Assembly: GCA_021463165.1 (NCBI GenBank) | Contig: JAJTWY010000002.1 | Span: forward strand, 62,001 to 126,000 | DNA: 64,000 nucleotides | Direction: 5' to 3' | Source: Pyrinomonadaceae bacterium | GTDB taxonomy: Bacteria > Acidobacteriota > Blastocatellia > Pyrinomonadales > Pyrinomonadaceae | Notes under the pieces: model-generated | Told to the model about the DNA's origin: nothing | Database searches by the model: none | Seen by the model: only the letters and a program-made list of their open reading frames with translations | In this document: positions 26,548 through 35,636 of the stretch, piece by piece | How the letters are laid out: each line of letters opens with the position of its first letter | Numbering within the stretch: position 1 is the stretch's first letter | Made by a program: the position numbers and the translations under genes

Positions 26548-28950
26548 ATGGATAGCAGGATCTCGCGAAGGGTATTGCGAATTTTGGCATCTATGGCACT
26601 GATTTGTTGGGCGGCATTCTCGCTCACGGCTCAGGACCCGGATCCAAATTCACCGACACCGATTCTCCTTAGCGAAATGGACTCAACACGGGCCTTGGCC
26701 CAGCGGCCGGGTAAGGTAAACAGCCGCACTGACCTCCTCCGTTCGGTCAGCCCCGCGTTCTCTCCGGAAGAAAAAATGGAGTTGTTCGTAACGAACATCG
26801 ACCTGATGGATGGCGAAGGAGCCGACGCATTCCGGCTTTATGTGCTCGACAGGCTTGGCCGGCAGTACCGCTTCCCGGTCCTTGCGATCGAAGCCCTGCC
26901 GGGTGCGGCCGGCATCTACCGGGTCACTGCCCTCATCAAGGATGAGATCAAATACTGGAACGGCCCTGCTGCCGACGGCGATGTATTTGTTTTTCTGACC
27001 TGGCGGGGACTTTCCAGCAATCGCGTCAAGCTGGGTATCGGCAAGATCGGCGGGGATCTTCCTGAAGATCCAACCGCTCGTCCGACGCCGTACGCCGCAA
27101 AAAGCGGGAGGAATGTATCGCGTACCGAGGATACCGATGCGATCGGCTATCGTTGGGCTGCGGACCGTAAAAGATTTGCCGAACAGGCGACCTTCGGCCC
27201 GAATCGAGCACTCGACGCAACGCTCCAGCGGTTCGGCCTGCGGGCATGGATCAACAGCCAGTTCAACATGCCGTATCCATCGGCGACGAACCCGTATCCT
27301 AACACTGCACTCCAACCCGTTAACCAGCCGACAAACTGCAATGGAAATACCTCGGACGGCGAGTTGTTTCCGACATGTCTGCGCGATTCCTACTCGCAGT
27401 ATCAGCCTCAGACCTGGTTCTTCAAAGAAGCCTTCTATGGCGATGCCCAGTTGAAGCATCGCGTGGCGTGGGCACTTTCCCAGATATGGGTCACTTCGGG
27501 AAACGACATCCAGCAAGGCCGCCATATGGTCGAGTGGCACAAGGTGCTGTCGAAGCACGCCTTTGGCAACTATCGTGACCTGATGAAAGAGATGACGCTC
27601 AACCCGACCATGGGTGAGTATCTGAATATGCGGGAAAGCACCCGTACGGCGCCGAATGAGAACTACGCTCGGGAAGTCGCTCAGCTTTTCTCTATTGGAC
27701 TCTTCATGCTGAATCAGAACGGCACCCTTCAGCTGGACGCCCAGAACAATCCGATCCCGACATATACACAAGACGAGATCAATGCCCTTACGCGCGTGTT
27801 CACCGGTTGGTCCTTCTGCACTGTTGCAGCATCGTGTCCTAACATCGTCGCGGGCACGGTAAACTTCATCGATTCGATGCTCCTTAATCCCGGAATAACG
27901 AACGCGGTTCAGAACCGGCATGATATCGGGGCAAAGACGTTATTCACCTATCCCGGCTCGGCTGCGACACAGACCATTGCGGCCTGTCCGCCAACCGGAG
28001 CCGGTGCCTGCGGCATTACCTGTCCAACCTCTGGTACCGGTAATTGTACCCTTCAATCGGGCTTTACAAGTGCCCAGGCATTGGCCGGTGTGTTGGCCTA
28101 TGCGAACACCTCAATGGACCGGGCGATCGACAATCTGTTCAATCATCCGAATGTCGGCCCGTTCGTCGGCAAGATCCTGATCCAGCATATGGTGACCAGC
28201 GATCCGTCGCCGGCATACGTTTCGCGTGTCGCGGCAGCCTTCAACGACAACGGTTTCGGCGTCCGTGGCGATATGAAAGCCGTTATTCGGGCCATCTTGC
28301 TCGATCCCGAGGCAAGGGGCGACGTGAAGACCGATCCAAACTTCGGAAAGCTTCGCGAACCCGTCCAGCTCCTGACAAACTTCGCCAGAACATTCAATGT
28401 TCGCGGTGCTGCCGGCGGCCAGAGCGATGGCAATTTCTCGGGAACACGCGTTTGTGGTCGAGCTGAATTCAACAATATGGCCCAGATCCCCTTTCAGGCC
28501 CCGACGGTCTTTAATTACTATCCGCCGGGCTATGGTATCCCGGGAACAACATTGCTCGGCCCTGAATTCGCTATCATGACCACGGGCACCGCGATCGCCC
28601 GCGCAACACTCATAAATCGACTGACCTTTGTTGCTGCAACGGCCCCGACAACTACCCCAACGACGGCGTACGCGATCCCTTACCCTGTAAGCGGTGTCGA
28701 TTGTCCGAATGGGACGTCCTTCGATTTCAGTGAGTTCGTTGCCTTGTCACAGGCAGACAATAGCGGTGGCCAGTTGGTCGATGAACTCAACCGCCGAATG
28801 CTGCACGGAACAATGTCGGATACCATGCGAACCAGCATCCTGGGAACTTTGTCGTCATACGGCGGCACAACAAACCTGACGCACGAAAGCCGTGTCCGTC
28901 AGGCGATATATTTGATCGCGACCTCGTCGCAATATCAGGTTCAGAGGTGA
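26548..28950 (+). CDS. Secreted DUF1800 family protein
   Basis: An 800-aa protein with a signal peptide (ILASMALICWAAFSLTA). An N-terminal region with an Ig-like or propeller feel reaches about residue 180. The DUF1800 domain follows (AFYGDAQLKHRVAWALSQIW; HMVEWHKVLSKHAFGNYRDL; NENYAREVAQLFSIGL). The family is always near DUF1501, as here. It is common in Acidobacteria and Planctomycetes and its function is unknown. An insertion with Cys-rich loops lies near residues 470-510. The stop is followed directly by the DUF1501 start. Confidence 0.93.
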   Translation: MDSRISRRVLRILASMALICWAAFSLTAQDPDPNSPTPILLSEMDSTRALAQRPGKVNSRTDLLRSVSPAFSPEEKMELFVTNIDLMDGEGADAFRLYVLDRLGRQYRFPVLAIEALPGAAGIYRVTALIKDEIKYWNGPAADGDVFVFLTWRGLSSNRVKLGIGKIGGDLPEDPTARPTPYAAKSGRNVSRTEDTDAIGYRWAADRKRFAEQATFGPNRALDATLQRFGLRAWINSQFNMPYPSATNPYPNTALQPVNQPTNCNGNTSDGELFPTCLRDSYSQYQPQTWFFKEAFYGDAQLKHRVAWALSQIWVTSGNDIQQGRHMVEWHKVLSKHAFGNYRDLMKEMTLNPTMGEYLNMRESTRTAPNENYAREVAQLFSIGLFMLNQNGTLQLDAQNNPIPTYTQDEINALTRVFTGWSFCTVAASCPNIVAGTVNFIDSMLLNPGITNAVQNRHDIGAKTLFTYPGSAATQTIAACPPTGAGACGITCPTSGTGNCTLQSGFTSAQALAGVLAYANTSMDRAIDNLFNHPNVGPFVGKILIQHMVTSDPSPAYVSRVAAAFNDNGFGVRGDMKAVIRAILLDPEARGDVKTDPNFGKLREPVQLLTNFARTFNVRGAAGGQSDGNFSGTRVCGRAEFNNMAQIPFQAPTVFNYYPPGYGIPGTTLLGPEFAIMTTGTAIARATLINRLTFVAATAPTTTPTTAYAIPYPVSGVDCPNGTSFDFSEFVALSQADNSGGQLVDELNRRMLHGTMSDTMRTSILGTLSSYGGTTNLTHESRVRQAIYLIATSSQYQVQR

Positions 28951-28955
28951 TAACA

Positions 28956-30479
28956 ATGGAAGAATCAAGACGCGATTTTTTAAAGAAAACAGGCTGCTGT
29001 GCCCTGGGCATGGCTTCGCTCGCGACCCAGATGCATCACTTCGGGACCATCTCGGCATTCGCTCAAAAGGCGATCGACGAAGGACGGCCGGCCGGTGGTG
29101 AAAACTACCGCGCGCTTGTGATGCTTTACCTAGACGGAGGGAATGATTCAAATAATATGTTCATCCCCGTCCATAACGATTCGCAGGTAAGCAATTATGC
29201 CGCCTACGATGCGGCTCGCGGCGGAGTGTTCGGACTTGCACTGTCACAGACTCAGTTACAGAACACTAATTTTAATGTTCCTCGCCTTGGAAACCTGACC
29301 TACGCGATGCATCCCAGCCTCGGCCCCGCGGCAACTGGGGCGATCAATAACGGCATCTACGAGCTCTATGGCCAAGGGAAGCTCGCGATCGTCGCGAATG
29401 TCGGCACACTTGTTCGGCCGCTTTCAAAGGGCTCGACGTATAATTCGACGCCGAAACCATACCAGATCGGTTCCCATTCCGACCAGAAGGCTCAGCATCA
29501 AACGAGCGTCTCGAATACACAGGTCTTTACAGGCTGGGGAGGGCGAATTTCGGACAAGCTGACGGCAGTTCATAATCCGACCGGACTTGTGCCGATGATA
29601 ACGTCGATCGCGGGCGCACAGCTTTTCACGGCCGGTCAGACTACTTTGCCGCTTGCGATCGCGGATTCGAATACGAATCTCAATGCCGTGCTCAACCCGC
29701 AGGGTTTTGGCACGACGCCAACCGGGGCAAATCTGGCACGGCGGGATGCCTTTAACGCCCTGCGCGCACAGGATCTTGGTTTCAATTACATCGAGGCTGC
29801 CAGCCACGTTACCGACCTCGCGATGAACGCCAACGCCGCTCTTCAGGTAACACAAGACGTCACGGTCACGTTCCCCAATACGGGTATCGGTCGGCAGTTG
29901 CGCCAGGTAGCGCGCCTGATCAAGGAAAGAACTGATCTGAACGTCAACCGGCAGATATTCTATGTCCAGATCGGTGGTTTTGATTCGCATACAGGGGAAC
30001 TCAACCAGCATGTCAATCTATACAGCCAGATCGGCCAGGCGATGCGCGCCTTCTATGATGAAATGGTCGTTCAGGGCGTCAGCAATGACGTTACGCTGTT
30101 CACACTTTCGGAATTCGGACGCACGTTCAATCCCGCCGGAACTGGTACTAATGTCGGTTCAGATCACGGTTGGGGCAGCCATATGATGGTCATGGGTGGC
30201 GCTGTTGCAGGCGGCGACGTTTATGGCAGCAAGCGCCCGAACGGAACCGGCGACTATTTTCCGACGCTGCTGATGGGCAACAACCCGGCGGCATTTGATG
30301 ATGCGGACACTGGTGCGAACGGACGCGGACGGTGGATCCCGACGACCTCGGTCGATCAATATGCTGCCGTCCTCGCCAAGTGGTTCGGCCTCCCTCAGGA
30401 CGCCGCGACGCTGAATGCGGTGTTCCCCAACCTTCAATACTTCCCCGGCACATTCTCGCAGCTCAATTTCCTCCCGTAG
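28956..30479 (+). CDS. DUF1501 family protein with twin-arginine signal
   Basis: This 507-aa protein has the Tat motif SRRDFLKK at residues 4-11 and so is exported folded. The DUF1501 (sulfatase-like alkaline phosphatase fold) region starts ALVMLYLDGGNDSNNMFIP. It contains YVQIGGFDSHTGELNQH and ends with SEFGRTFNPAGT and DHGWGSHMMV, the conserved metal-site-like blocks. The AGAGGTGA ribosome-binding site lies inside the DUF1800 stop region, so the pair is translationally coupled. A shared role in cell-surface hydrolysis is inferred only from pairing. Confidence 0.93.
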   Translation: MEESRRDFLKKTGCCALGMASLATQMHHFGTISAFAQKAIDEGRPAGGENYRALVMLYLDGGNDSNNMFIPVHNDSQVSNYAAYDAARGGVFGLALSQTQLQNTNFNVPRLGNLTYAMHPSLGPAATGAINNGIYELYGQGKLAIVANVGTLVRPLSKGSTYNSTPKPYQIGSHSDQKAQHQTSVSNTQVFTGWGGRISDKLTAVHNPTGLVPMITSIAGAQLFTAGQTTLPLAIADSNTNLNAVLNPQGFGTTPTGANLARRDAFNALRAQDLGFNYIEAASHVTDLAMNANAALQVTQDVTVTFPNTGIGRQLRQVARLIKERTDLNVNRQIFYVQIGGFDSHTGELNQHVNLYSQIGQAMRAFYDEMVVQGVSNDVTLFTLSEFGRTFNPAGTGTNVGSDHGWGSHMMVMGGAVAGGDVYGSKRPNGTGDYFPTLLMGNNPAAFDDADTGANGRGRWIPTTSVDQYAAVLAKWFGLPQDAATLNAVFPNLQYFPGTFSQLNFLP

Positions 30480-30493
30480 GAGCGGCAGACCGA

Positions 30494-30553
30494 CTACAAA
30501 ACAACACGAAACAGCACGGACAGAGTTCGACTGTTTCGTGTTGTTTTGTGTAG
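30494..30553. terminator. Large hairpin after the DUF1501 gene
   Basis: A 21-nt arm (30494-30514) pairs with 30531-30553 over 21 bp with a 2-nt bulge. The loop is 16 nt. It is AT-rich and could terminate the DUF1800/DUF1501 message, though no T run follows. Confidence 0.5.
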
Positions 30554-30649
30554 TTTGGTGATTCTTATCGCCCGGCTCTGGATTTCGCCCCATCAGAGAG
30601 GCCTCCTCCTTGAACTCGCTTCGCGTTGGCAATAAACTCTTATCCAAGC

Positions 30650-31333
30650 GTGAACTTGCCAAACTACATTACTCTCGGGCGGATCGTCGTCGTCCCTTTG
30701 CTTGTCGTCGTGCTGCTAACCCCGGTCGCCGAACGCTGGTTCGGCGTCAGCGGCTATGCCATTGCGATCATTCTCTTTATCGTCGCCGCTCTTTCAGATA
30801 TCCTCGACGGCCAGCTTGCACGACGGCGAAAACAGGTCTCGACGCTTGGCAAATTTCTCGATCCCATCGCCGACAAACTGCTGATCTCGGCTGCGCTCAT
30901 CGTACTCGTCGAAAAACATCTCGCCCCGTCGTGGGCGGTGGTCGTTATCATCGGGCGCGAGTTTATAATCACCGGCCTGAGATCGGTCGCCGCAAATGAA
31001 GGGATCGTGATCCAGGCCCAGGGAATGGGCAAGTTGAAAATGTGGGCTCAGTGCGTCGCAGTGGTCGCATTGCTCGTCTGCGCCGCGAACGGCACGCCGC
31101 CCGTCTCAAACTTCGGTCTCGACTACCCTGCTGCATTCTGGGAGGTCCCCGAGGTCCGCACGGCATTCTCGAACCTGACCCGGTTAACGATCACCTCGAA
31201 CGATTGGAAGGTATTCGGCTATCTCGTCGGGCGAGCAGCCTTGTGGGTATCGGTCATAACGGCCCTGTGGTCGATGTATGGGTATTTTGCCTTTTTCATT
31301 CGGGAACGGGCGAGCCAGCAGGATCGGCAATGA
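30650..31333 (+). CDS. pgsA: CDP-diacylglycerol-glycerol-3-phosphate 3-phosphatidyltransferase
   Basis: This enzyme makes phosphatidylglycerol phosphate. The CDP-alcohol phosphotransferase signature is complete (DILDGQLARR, then GKFLDPIAD: D-G-AR-G-D-D). About five membrane segments are seen. The protein has a longer middle segment (CAANGTPPVSNFGLDYP) than E. coli PgsA. The GTG at 30650 gives the usual PgsA opening (M-NLPNYITLGR). A TTG at 30626 would add eight residues. Neither has a strong ribosome-binding site. Confidence 0.92.
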   Translation: MNLPNYITLGRIVVVPLLVVVLLTPVAERWFGVSGYAIAIILFIVAALSDILDGQLARRRKQVSTLGKFLDPIADKLLISAALIVLVEKHLAPSWAVVVIIGREFIITGLRSVAANEGIVIQAQGMGKLKMWAQCVAVVALLVCAANGTPPVSNFGLDYPAAFWEVPEVRTAFSNLTRLTITSNDWKVFGYLVGRAALWVSVITALWSMYGYFAFFIRERASQQDRQ

Positions 31334-31334
31334 C

Positions 31335-31357
31335 AAAAGCCGTCATTTCTGACGGCT
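31335..31357 (-). terminator. Terminator between convergent pgsA and FlgT-like genes
   Basis: An 8-bp perfect stem (AGCCGTCA, loop TTTC, TGACGGCT). On the minus strand it is followed by four T. It lies directly after both converging stop codons. Confidence 0.7.
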
Positions 31358-31383
31358 CGGATGGCTTCAGAACTTGGCTCTGC

Positions 31384-32364
31384 TTACTGGATTTCGACCC
31401 AATCGCCTGTATGGATCTCTTGGCCCGTTCGGGTTATAACAACAGTCGCCGTTCTTTCCTTCACATTCAATACAACGGCTTCGCCAACGACTTTGCGTAA
31501 GTTGCTCGGGCGCTCTTTTCGCACATCGAGCGTACGAACTTCGCGGCCATCGGCTTTCTCACCTGTCTTACGTGTCGACTGGTTTGAGAACCTGCCGCCG
31601 CGGTAATCGTCGCTTTCGAAACCATAGTCGCGCGAACTCACCGATTCTCGGTCCGGATGATTAAAGAGATTTCCCTTTTCGAGCGGGCGAAAGATGGTCA
31701 GGCGGTCGCCGATCTTTACGTTGTCATCGGCTCCCAGGTCAACGTAAGCTATCTGATCACGCGTCAGCATCTCGTGACTGTCCCGGCCCATCAGAACACG
31801 GCCGGTGGCCTTGCCGGTCGGATCTGCGAAACGATTTAGCGGCAATTTTGCGTCTTCAAAAACCGGACTCCGCCGGACAGGAACCAGCTCGACCAGATCG
31901 CCAAGCAGCAGGTTGTCGCAGGAAGTTTTCACACGAGCGACGGCGACCTCTTGCTTTACATTCACGACCTCGACGGCACCAACCTCTTGGACGTAGAACC
32001 CAAGATCCTTTTTGGACCACTTGCTCTTTAGCTCACCGCGAGGCCGAATGACAGCAAAAACATCGCCGACATTTACGCCTTTGTCGTTCCCCATGTTGAG
32101 ATAAACATAGTCGTTCTGGGCATAAAGATTCTTATCGGCTTCGTCCAACCCGGCAATTATCTTGTTCGCCGTGTTGACCGCATTCGACTGGATGTACCCC
32201 GCACAGTATAGATTGTTCCGCCCTGCAACGGCCTGGGCCGGCTTCGGCTTGTCGTTCAATGTGACCTGGACGACGGGATCCTGCGCCAAGGCCGTTACGG
32301 ACATCATGGCCATAAGAAAGCTGAACAACAATATTCGGGTTGAGGATGATTTTTGAAGACTCAC
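31384..32364 (-). CDS. Secreted protein with FlgT-C-like repeats
   Basis: A 326-aa protein with a signal peptide (ILLFSFLMAMMSVTALAQ). It carries similar beta modules: YVYLNMGNDKGVNVGDVFAV near residue 87, YVDLGADDNVKIGDRLTIF near residue 207, and a shorter C-terminal one (VVITRTGQEIHTGDWVEI). These resemble the C-terminal domain of flagellar protein FlgT, but no flagellar gene is near. It may be an envelope protein. The GTG start at 32362-32364 has AAAGGAG upstream. A longer frame to 32430 lacks both features. Confidence 0.75.
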   Translation of the reverse strand: MSLQKSSSTRILLFSFLMAMMSVTALAQDPVVQVTLNDKPKPAQAVAGRNNLYCAGYIQSNAVNTANKIIAGLDEADKNLYAQNDYVYLNMGNDKGVNVGDVFAVIRPRGELKSKWSKKDLGFYVQEVGAVEVVNVKQEVAVARVKTSCDNLLLGDLVELVPVRRSPVFEDAKLPLNRFADPTGKATGRVLMGRDSHEMLTRDQIAYVDLGADDNVKIGDRLTIFRPLEKGNLFNHPDRESVSSRDYGFESDDYRGGRFSNQSTRKTGEKADGREVRTLDVRKERPSNLRKVVGEAVVLNVKERTATVVITRTGQEIHTGDWVEIQ

Positions 32365-32526
32365 GATTTTCTCCTTTGACGTTCGGTGAATTTGCCGTGA
32401 AGAAACTAAACCACAGGGACGCAGAAGCACGGCACGGATATGAAAAACCCACTGGGCCAGTAATAGTATAGATTCAACAGAATAAGAAGGTCAACAAGTT
32501 TTTACATTATTTAACACACTGCGGGT

Positions 32527-32556
32527 TTGCAGAGCTAAAGGCATTTTTGCTAAGAT
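32527..32556 (+). promoter_or_regulatory. Possible sigma-70 promoter of tRNA-Thr(TGT)
   Basis: TTGCAG (32527-32532) and TAAGAT (32551-32556) are separated by 18 bp, about 40 nt before the tRNA. The match is moderate. Confidence 0.35.
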
Positions 32557-32595
32557 TTCCGTTCGCATCCCTACCGGGCCGCGACCAACCAAAAC

Positions 32596-33131
<536 letters not shown>

Positions 33132-33364
33132 GTTTCTCCTACCGTATTTTTCGTAGCCGTGCCCAATACGGAACCTGTGTATTCATACCGAGAACTGTCG
33201 TTCCGGTGGCTGGACATTCTCGCCTCGATCCAAGCTTCCGGGGAGGTGCTTTTTTATAGATACCGAGCCATGCCCGCCTTCATTCAGGGCCTCGATAACC
33301 GGGGCATCATTCTTAGCTGTCCAATCTCTGCCCCATGATTAAGCCTATGAGGATTACATGTCCT
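33132..33364. other. Gene-free stretch
   Basis: No gene, tRNA or convincing promoter is visible here. Together with 32672-33131 this makes a region of about 700 bp without an intact gene after the tRNA. Confidence 0.5.
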
Positions 33365-33712
33365 CTATTTCCTTAGTACAAAACTTCCGTTCTTGCTCCT
33401 GCCACTCATAGTGCGACCGTCCTCTGAAAGCGAGAGGGCGTAGCGGTCTAGAATCACCAGACTATTCGGATCATCTTTACGCACGCCGCGTAGCCGGACC
33501 ATCCGCGAAGCGGGATCGAACGTGCCCTGGACATATTCAATTGCGGTTAACCCCGTCTTGTACATCTTCATTGGATTCGCGTGGCGTCTTAGTGTCCAAA
33601 CGATCTGCCCCGAAACCACGCCGTTTGATTCGTTCAAGGTTGTTACCGCCGTGAATGCGGACGTTTGTTTCCCATGCGTCCATTCACCCGACCAAGTACC
33701 GCTCGGTGACAA
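33365..33712 (-). CDS. Small beta-rich hypothetical protein, possibly 5'-truncated
   Basis: A 115-aa frame with a plausible beta-sheet pattern (GTWSGEW, AFTAVTTLNESNGVVSGQIVW, YVQGTFDPASRMVRLRG, YALSLSEDGRTMSGRS). This looks like the repeated strand-turn units of small lipocalin-like or DUF-type proteins. The only available start is a TTG with no ribosome-binding site, and a stop lies six codons upstream. No signal peptide is visible. It may be the 3' part of a broken gene in the decayed post-tRNA region. Confidence 0.5.
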   Translation of the reverse strand: MSPSGTWSGEWTHGKQTSAFTAVTTLNESNGVVSGQIVWTLRRHANPMKMYKTGLTAIEYVQGTFDPASRMVRLRGVRKDDPNSLVILDRYALSLSEDGRTMSGRSKNGSFVLRK

Positions 33713-33855
33713 GCTACGGTATTCGGATTAAGAAGGACTACTCGAAGGGGGCGGCGAAGCGGACAATGAAGGTACCGTACGCTGTCTTGCGCGCGATGAG
33801 CGAGCAACTGTTGTGGGTTGGTAGGGCCAAACCTAGATTCAACATCGGTCGATGG

Positions 33856-34983
33856 TCAGCGGTTTCGGGCCTGCCACCAGGCATCGTGGACATCTTTGGC
33901 CCACCCCCAGAACCGTCCTTGTTTTAGCCGATAGAGCGAGTCATCCCAGATGCCGTAGTGGAGGTAAATTGAATCTGCTCCGCCGGCATCCACGACGGTT
34001 GCGATCTCGTGATAGTAGTGCTCGGATGGAGATTCGCCGTTCAGTTCGGCGATCAGGTTCCGCGCAGCCACCTCGGCTTGGCGGACCGCCATGTGTGCGA
34101 ACTTAGGTCCAGAAAAAGCGACAATATCACCGACGGCGTATGCGTGTTCCAAGCCATGAACCTGCATCTTGTCGTTCACCATCACAAAGTCATTCTCATC
34201 CGCTATCCCGGCTCCTCTGAACAGCGCCTGGCCCCTAAATGAAGGGATCAGCATAAGAAGGTCGTACTCGATACGATGCTTCTTACTCGAAAAGAATTCA
34301 CCCTCGCGGATATCGTTTATTGGGACGTCATAGAGCACGTTGATCCGGTGTTTCGCAAATGCCGCCTCCAACTGCTGATGGAGCTGCGCCCCGCCAAAAG
34401 CTTCTGACAGCGATCCCGGGAATACAACGGTGATATAAACCTCGCCGGCCGCGATCTTACCGGCGAACTTCTTCGCCAGGGCGAACGCGGTCTCGCAAAC
34501 CGGCACCGGCAGGCGCGAATCGGGTGACAAGCCAACAACGATCCGTCCAGAGGTGAAATTCTCAACCGCCTGTCCAAACCGCCGTGCCGCCTTCGTGCCC
34601 AGGAGGTGATGGGCATACTCGAAAAAGCCTTCAACGGTATCAGTCGCAAGGTGTCGGCCCGTCGCGATCACTAGATGATCAAAACGGATCTCGCCATTGA
34701 TATCCGGGCCCGTGATCTCGACTGTCCGCTCGGCCTTGTCGATACGGAGAGCCTCGCCCTGAATATACCGCACGCCGATCCGGTTCAGCTTTTCCCGCAG
34801 GTCGAAGGTTATCTCGCTTTCGTCGCATTCGTCGAATGCGAGTTGAACCAACGCCGGATAGAACGTAAATTTTTTCGAAGGCGAAACAAGGGTGATCTGA
34901 TTCGAACCGCCCACGGCGGCCGCCAGACGTTCTGCGACTATCAGGCCGCCGAAACCGCCGCCCAGGATCAGGATATTTCCCAT
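33856..34983 (-). CDS. FAD-dependent pyridine nucleotide-disulfide oxidoreductase (NDH-2/SQR-like)
   Basis: A 375-aa flavoprotein. The FAD-binding Rossmann motif is ILGGGFGGLIVAERL. The second dinucleotide region is RIVVGLSPDSRLPVP. The C-terminal FAD contact is AYAVGDIVAF. It resembles type II NADH dehydrogenases and sulfide:quinone reductases. The paired Cys residues of a true sulfide:quinone reductase are not evident: only Cys in DECDES and PVCET is seen. The substrate therefore remains open. It starts 15 nt after the uspA-like gene with a GAGGA site, so the two form an operon. Confidence 0.85.
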   Translation of the reverse strand: MGNILILGGGFGGLIVAERLAAAVGGSNQITLVSPSKKFTFYPALVQLAFDECDESEITFDLREKLNRIGVRYIQGEALRIDKAERTVEITGPDINGEIRFDHLVIATGRHLATDTVEGFFEYAHHLLGTKAARRFGQAVENFTSGRIVVGLSPDSRLPVPVCETAFALAKKFAGKIAAGEVYITVVFPGSLSEAFGGAQLHQQLEAAFAKHRINVLYDVPINDIREGEFFSSKKHRIEYDLLMLIPSFRGQALFRGAGIADENDFVMVNDKMQVHGLEHAYAVGDIVAFSGPKFAHMAVRQAEVAARNLIAELNGESPSEHYYHEIATVVDAGGADSIYLHYGIWDDSLYRLKQGRFWGWAKDVHDAWWQARNR

Positions 34984-34998
34984 ACTATTGTCCTCAAT

Positions 34999-35472
34999 TC
35001 ACTTCGACGCGGCCGATGCAGACGCCTGCGTGCGAACTATCATAACCGAGCACGGTGCGTGATGCATCACAGAATTTGAAACTGAGCCGAGCATCGTCCG
35101 ATGCCAGAAGCCGTATCCGTGCGACCCCATTACTATGAGGTCCGCATCGCAGCTTTCGGCCTCCTCTACGATCATCTGAGCCGGTGCCCCTGTCAGGAAT
35201 CGGGTTGTGATTGTCGCCGCAAGGTTTGGATGTTCGGTCCTGACCGTCTCGAGGGTCTTGTCCAACAGAGCATGCCCTGCCTCGCGCGCCGTGTCGTCCA
35301 TCCTCTGGATATACTCGGCTGAAACCGCGAATGGCTCGATCGGCGGAATTATGGGATCGACCGCAGTGACCAGTATCAATTCGTTGTCTTTCGAGTTCCC
35401 GAAATAGGCTATCGCACTCTCGAGGGCACTCCGGCTAAATTCTGAGCCTTCAATAGCAACTAGTATCTTCAT
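34999..35472 (-). CDS. Universal stress protein (UspA family)
   Basis: This 157-aa alpha/beta protein has an ATP-binding motif near the C-terminus (GSHGYGFWHRTMLGSVSNSV: G-x2-G-x9-GS pattern). The N-terminus is MKILVAIEGSEFSRSALES. Such ATP-binding Usp proteins act in hypoxia, starvation or redox stress. A strong GGAGGAAG site precedes the ATG. It is the first gene of a two-gene unit with the FAD oxidoreductase. The link to energy metabolism is by context. Confidence 0.92.
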   Translation of the reverse strand: MKILVAIEGSEFSRSALESAIAYFGNSKDNELILVTAVDPIIPPIEPFAVSAEYIQRMDDTAREAGHALLDKTLETVRTEHPNLAATITTRFLTGAPAQMIVEEAESCDADLIVMGSHGYGFWHRTMLGSVSNSVMHHAPCSVMIVRTQASASAASK

Positions 35473-35636
35473 TTTTCTTCCTCCCGCGCAAGTCCTTGCG
35501 TCTATACCATTGATTGGGCAAGCTCTGTGCCGCTTGAAAAGCCAGTAGAATCAATACTTAAGAGAGCGAGATCGACAAAGGGCGGGGAAATTCTCGCGCC
35601 GATATGAAAATTCTTCGCGGCCTTCTCGATCGGCGA

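Noticed and set aside
26683-27921. 412-codon minus-strand open frame inside the DUF1800 gene
   Set aside because: Antisense shadow. Composition lacks domain motifs and the opposite strand is a clear DUF1800 protein.
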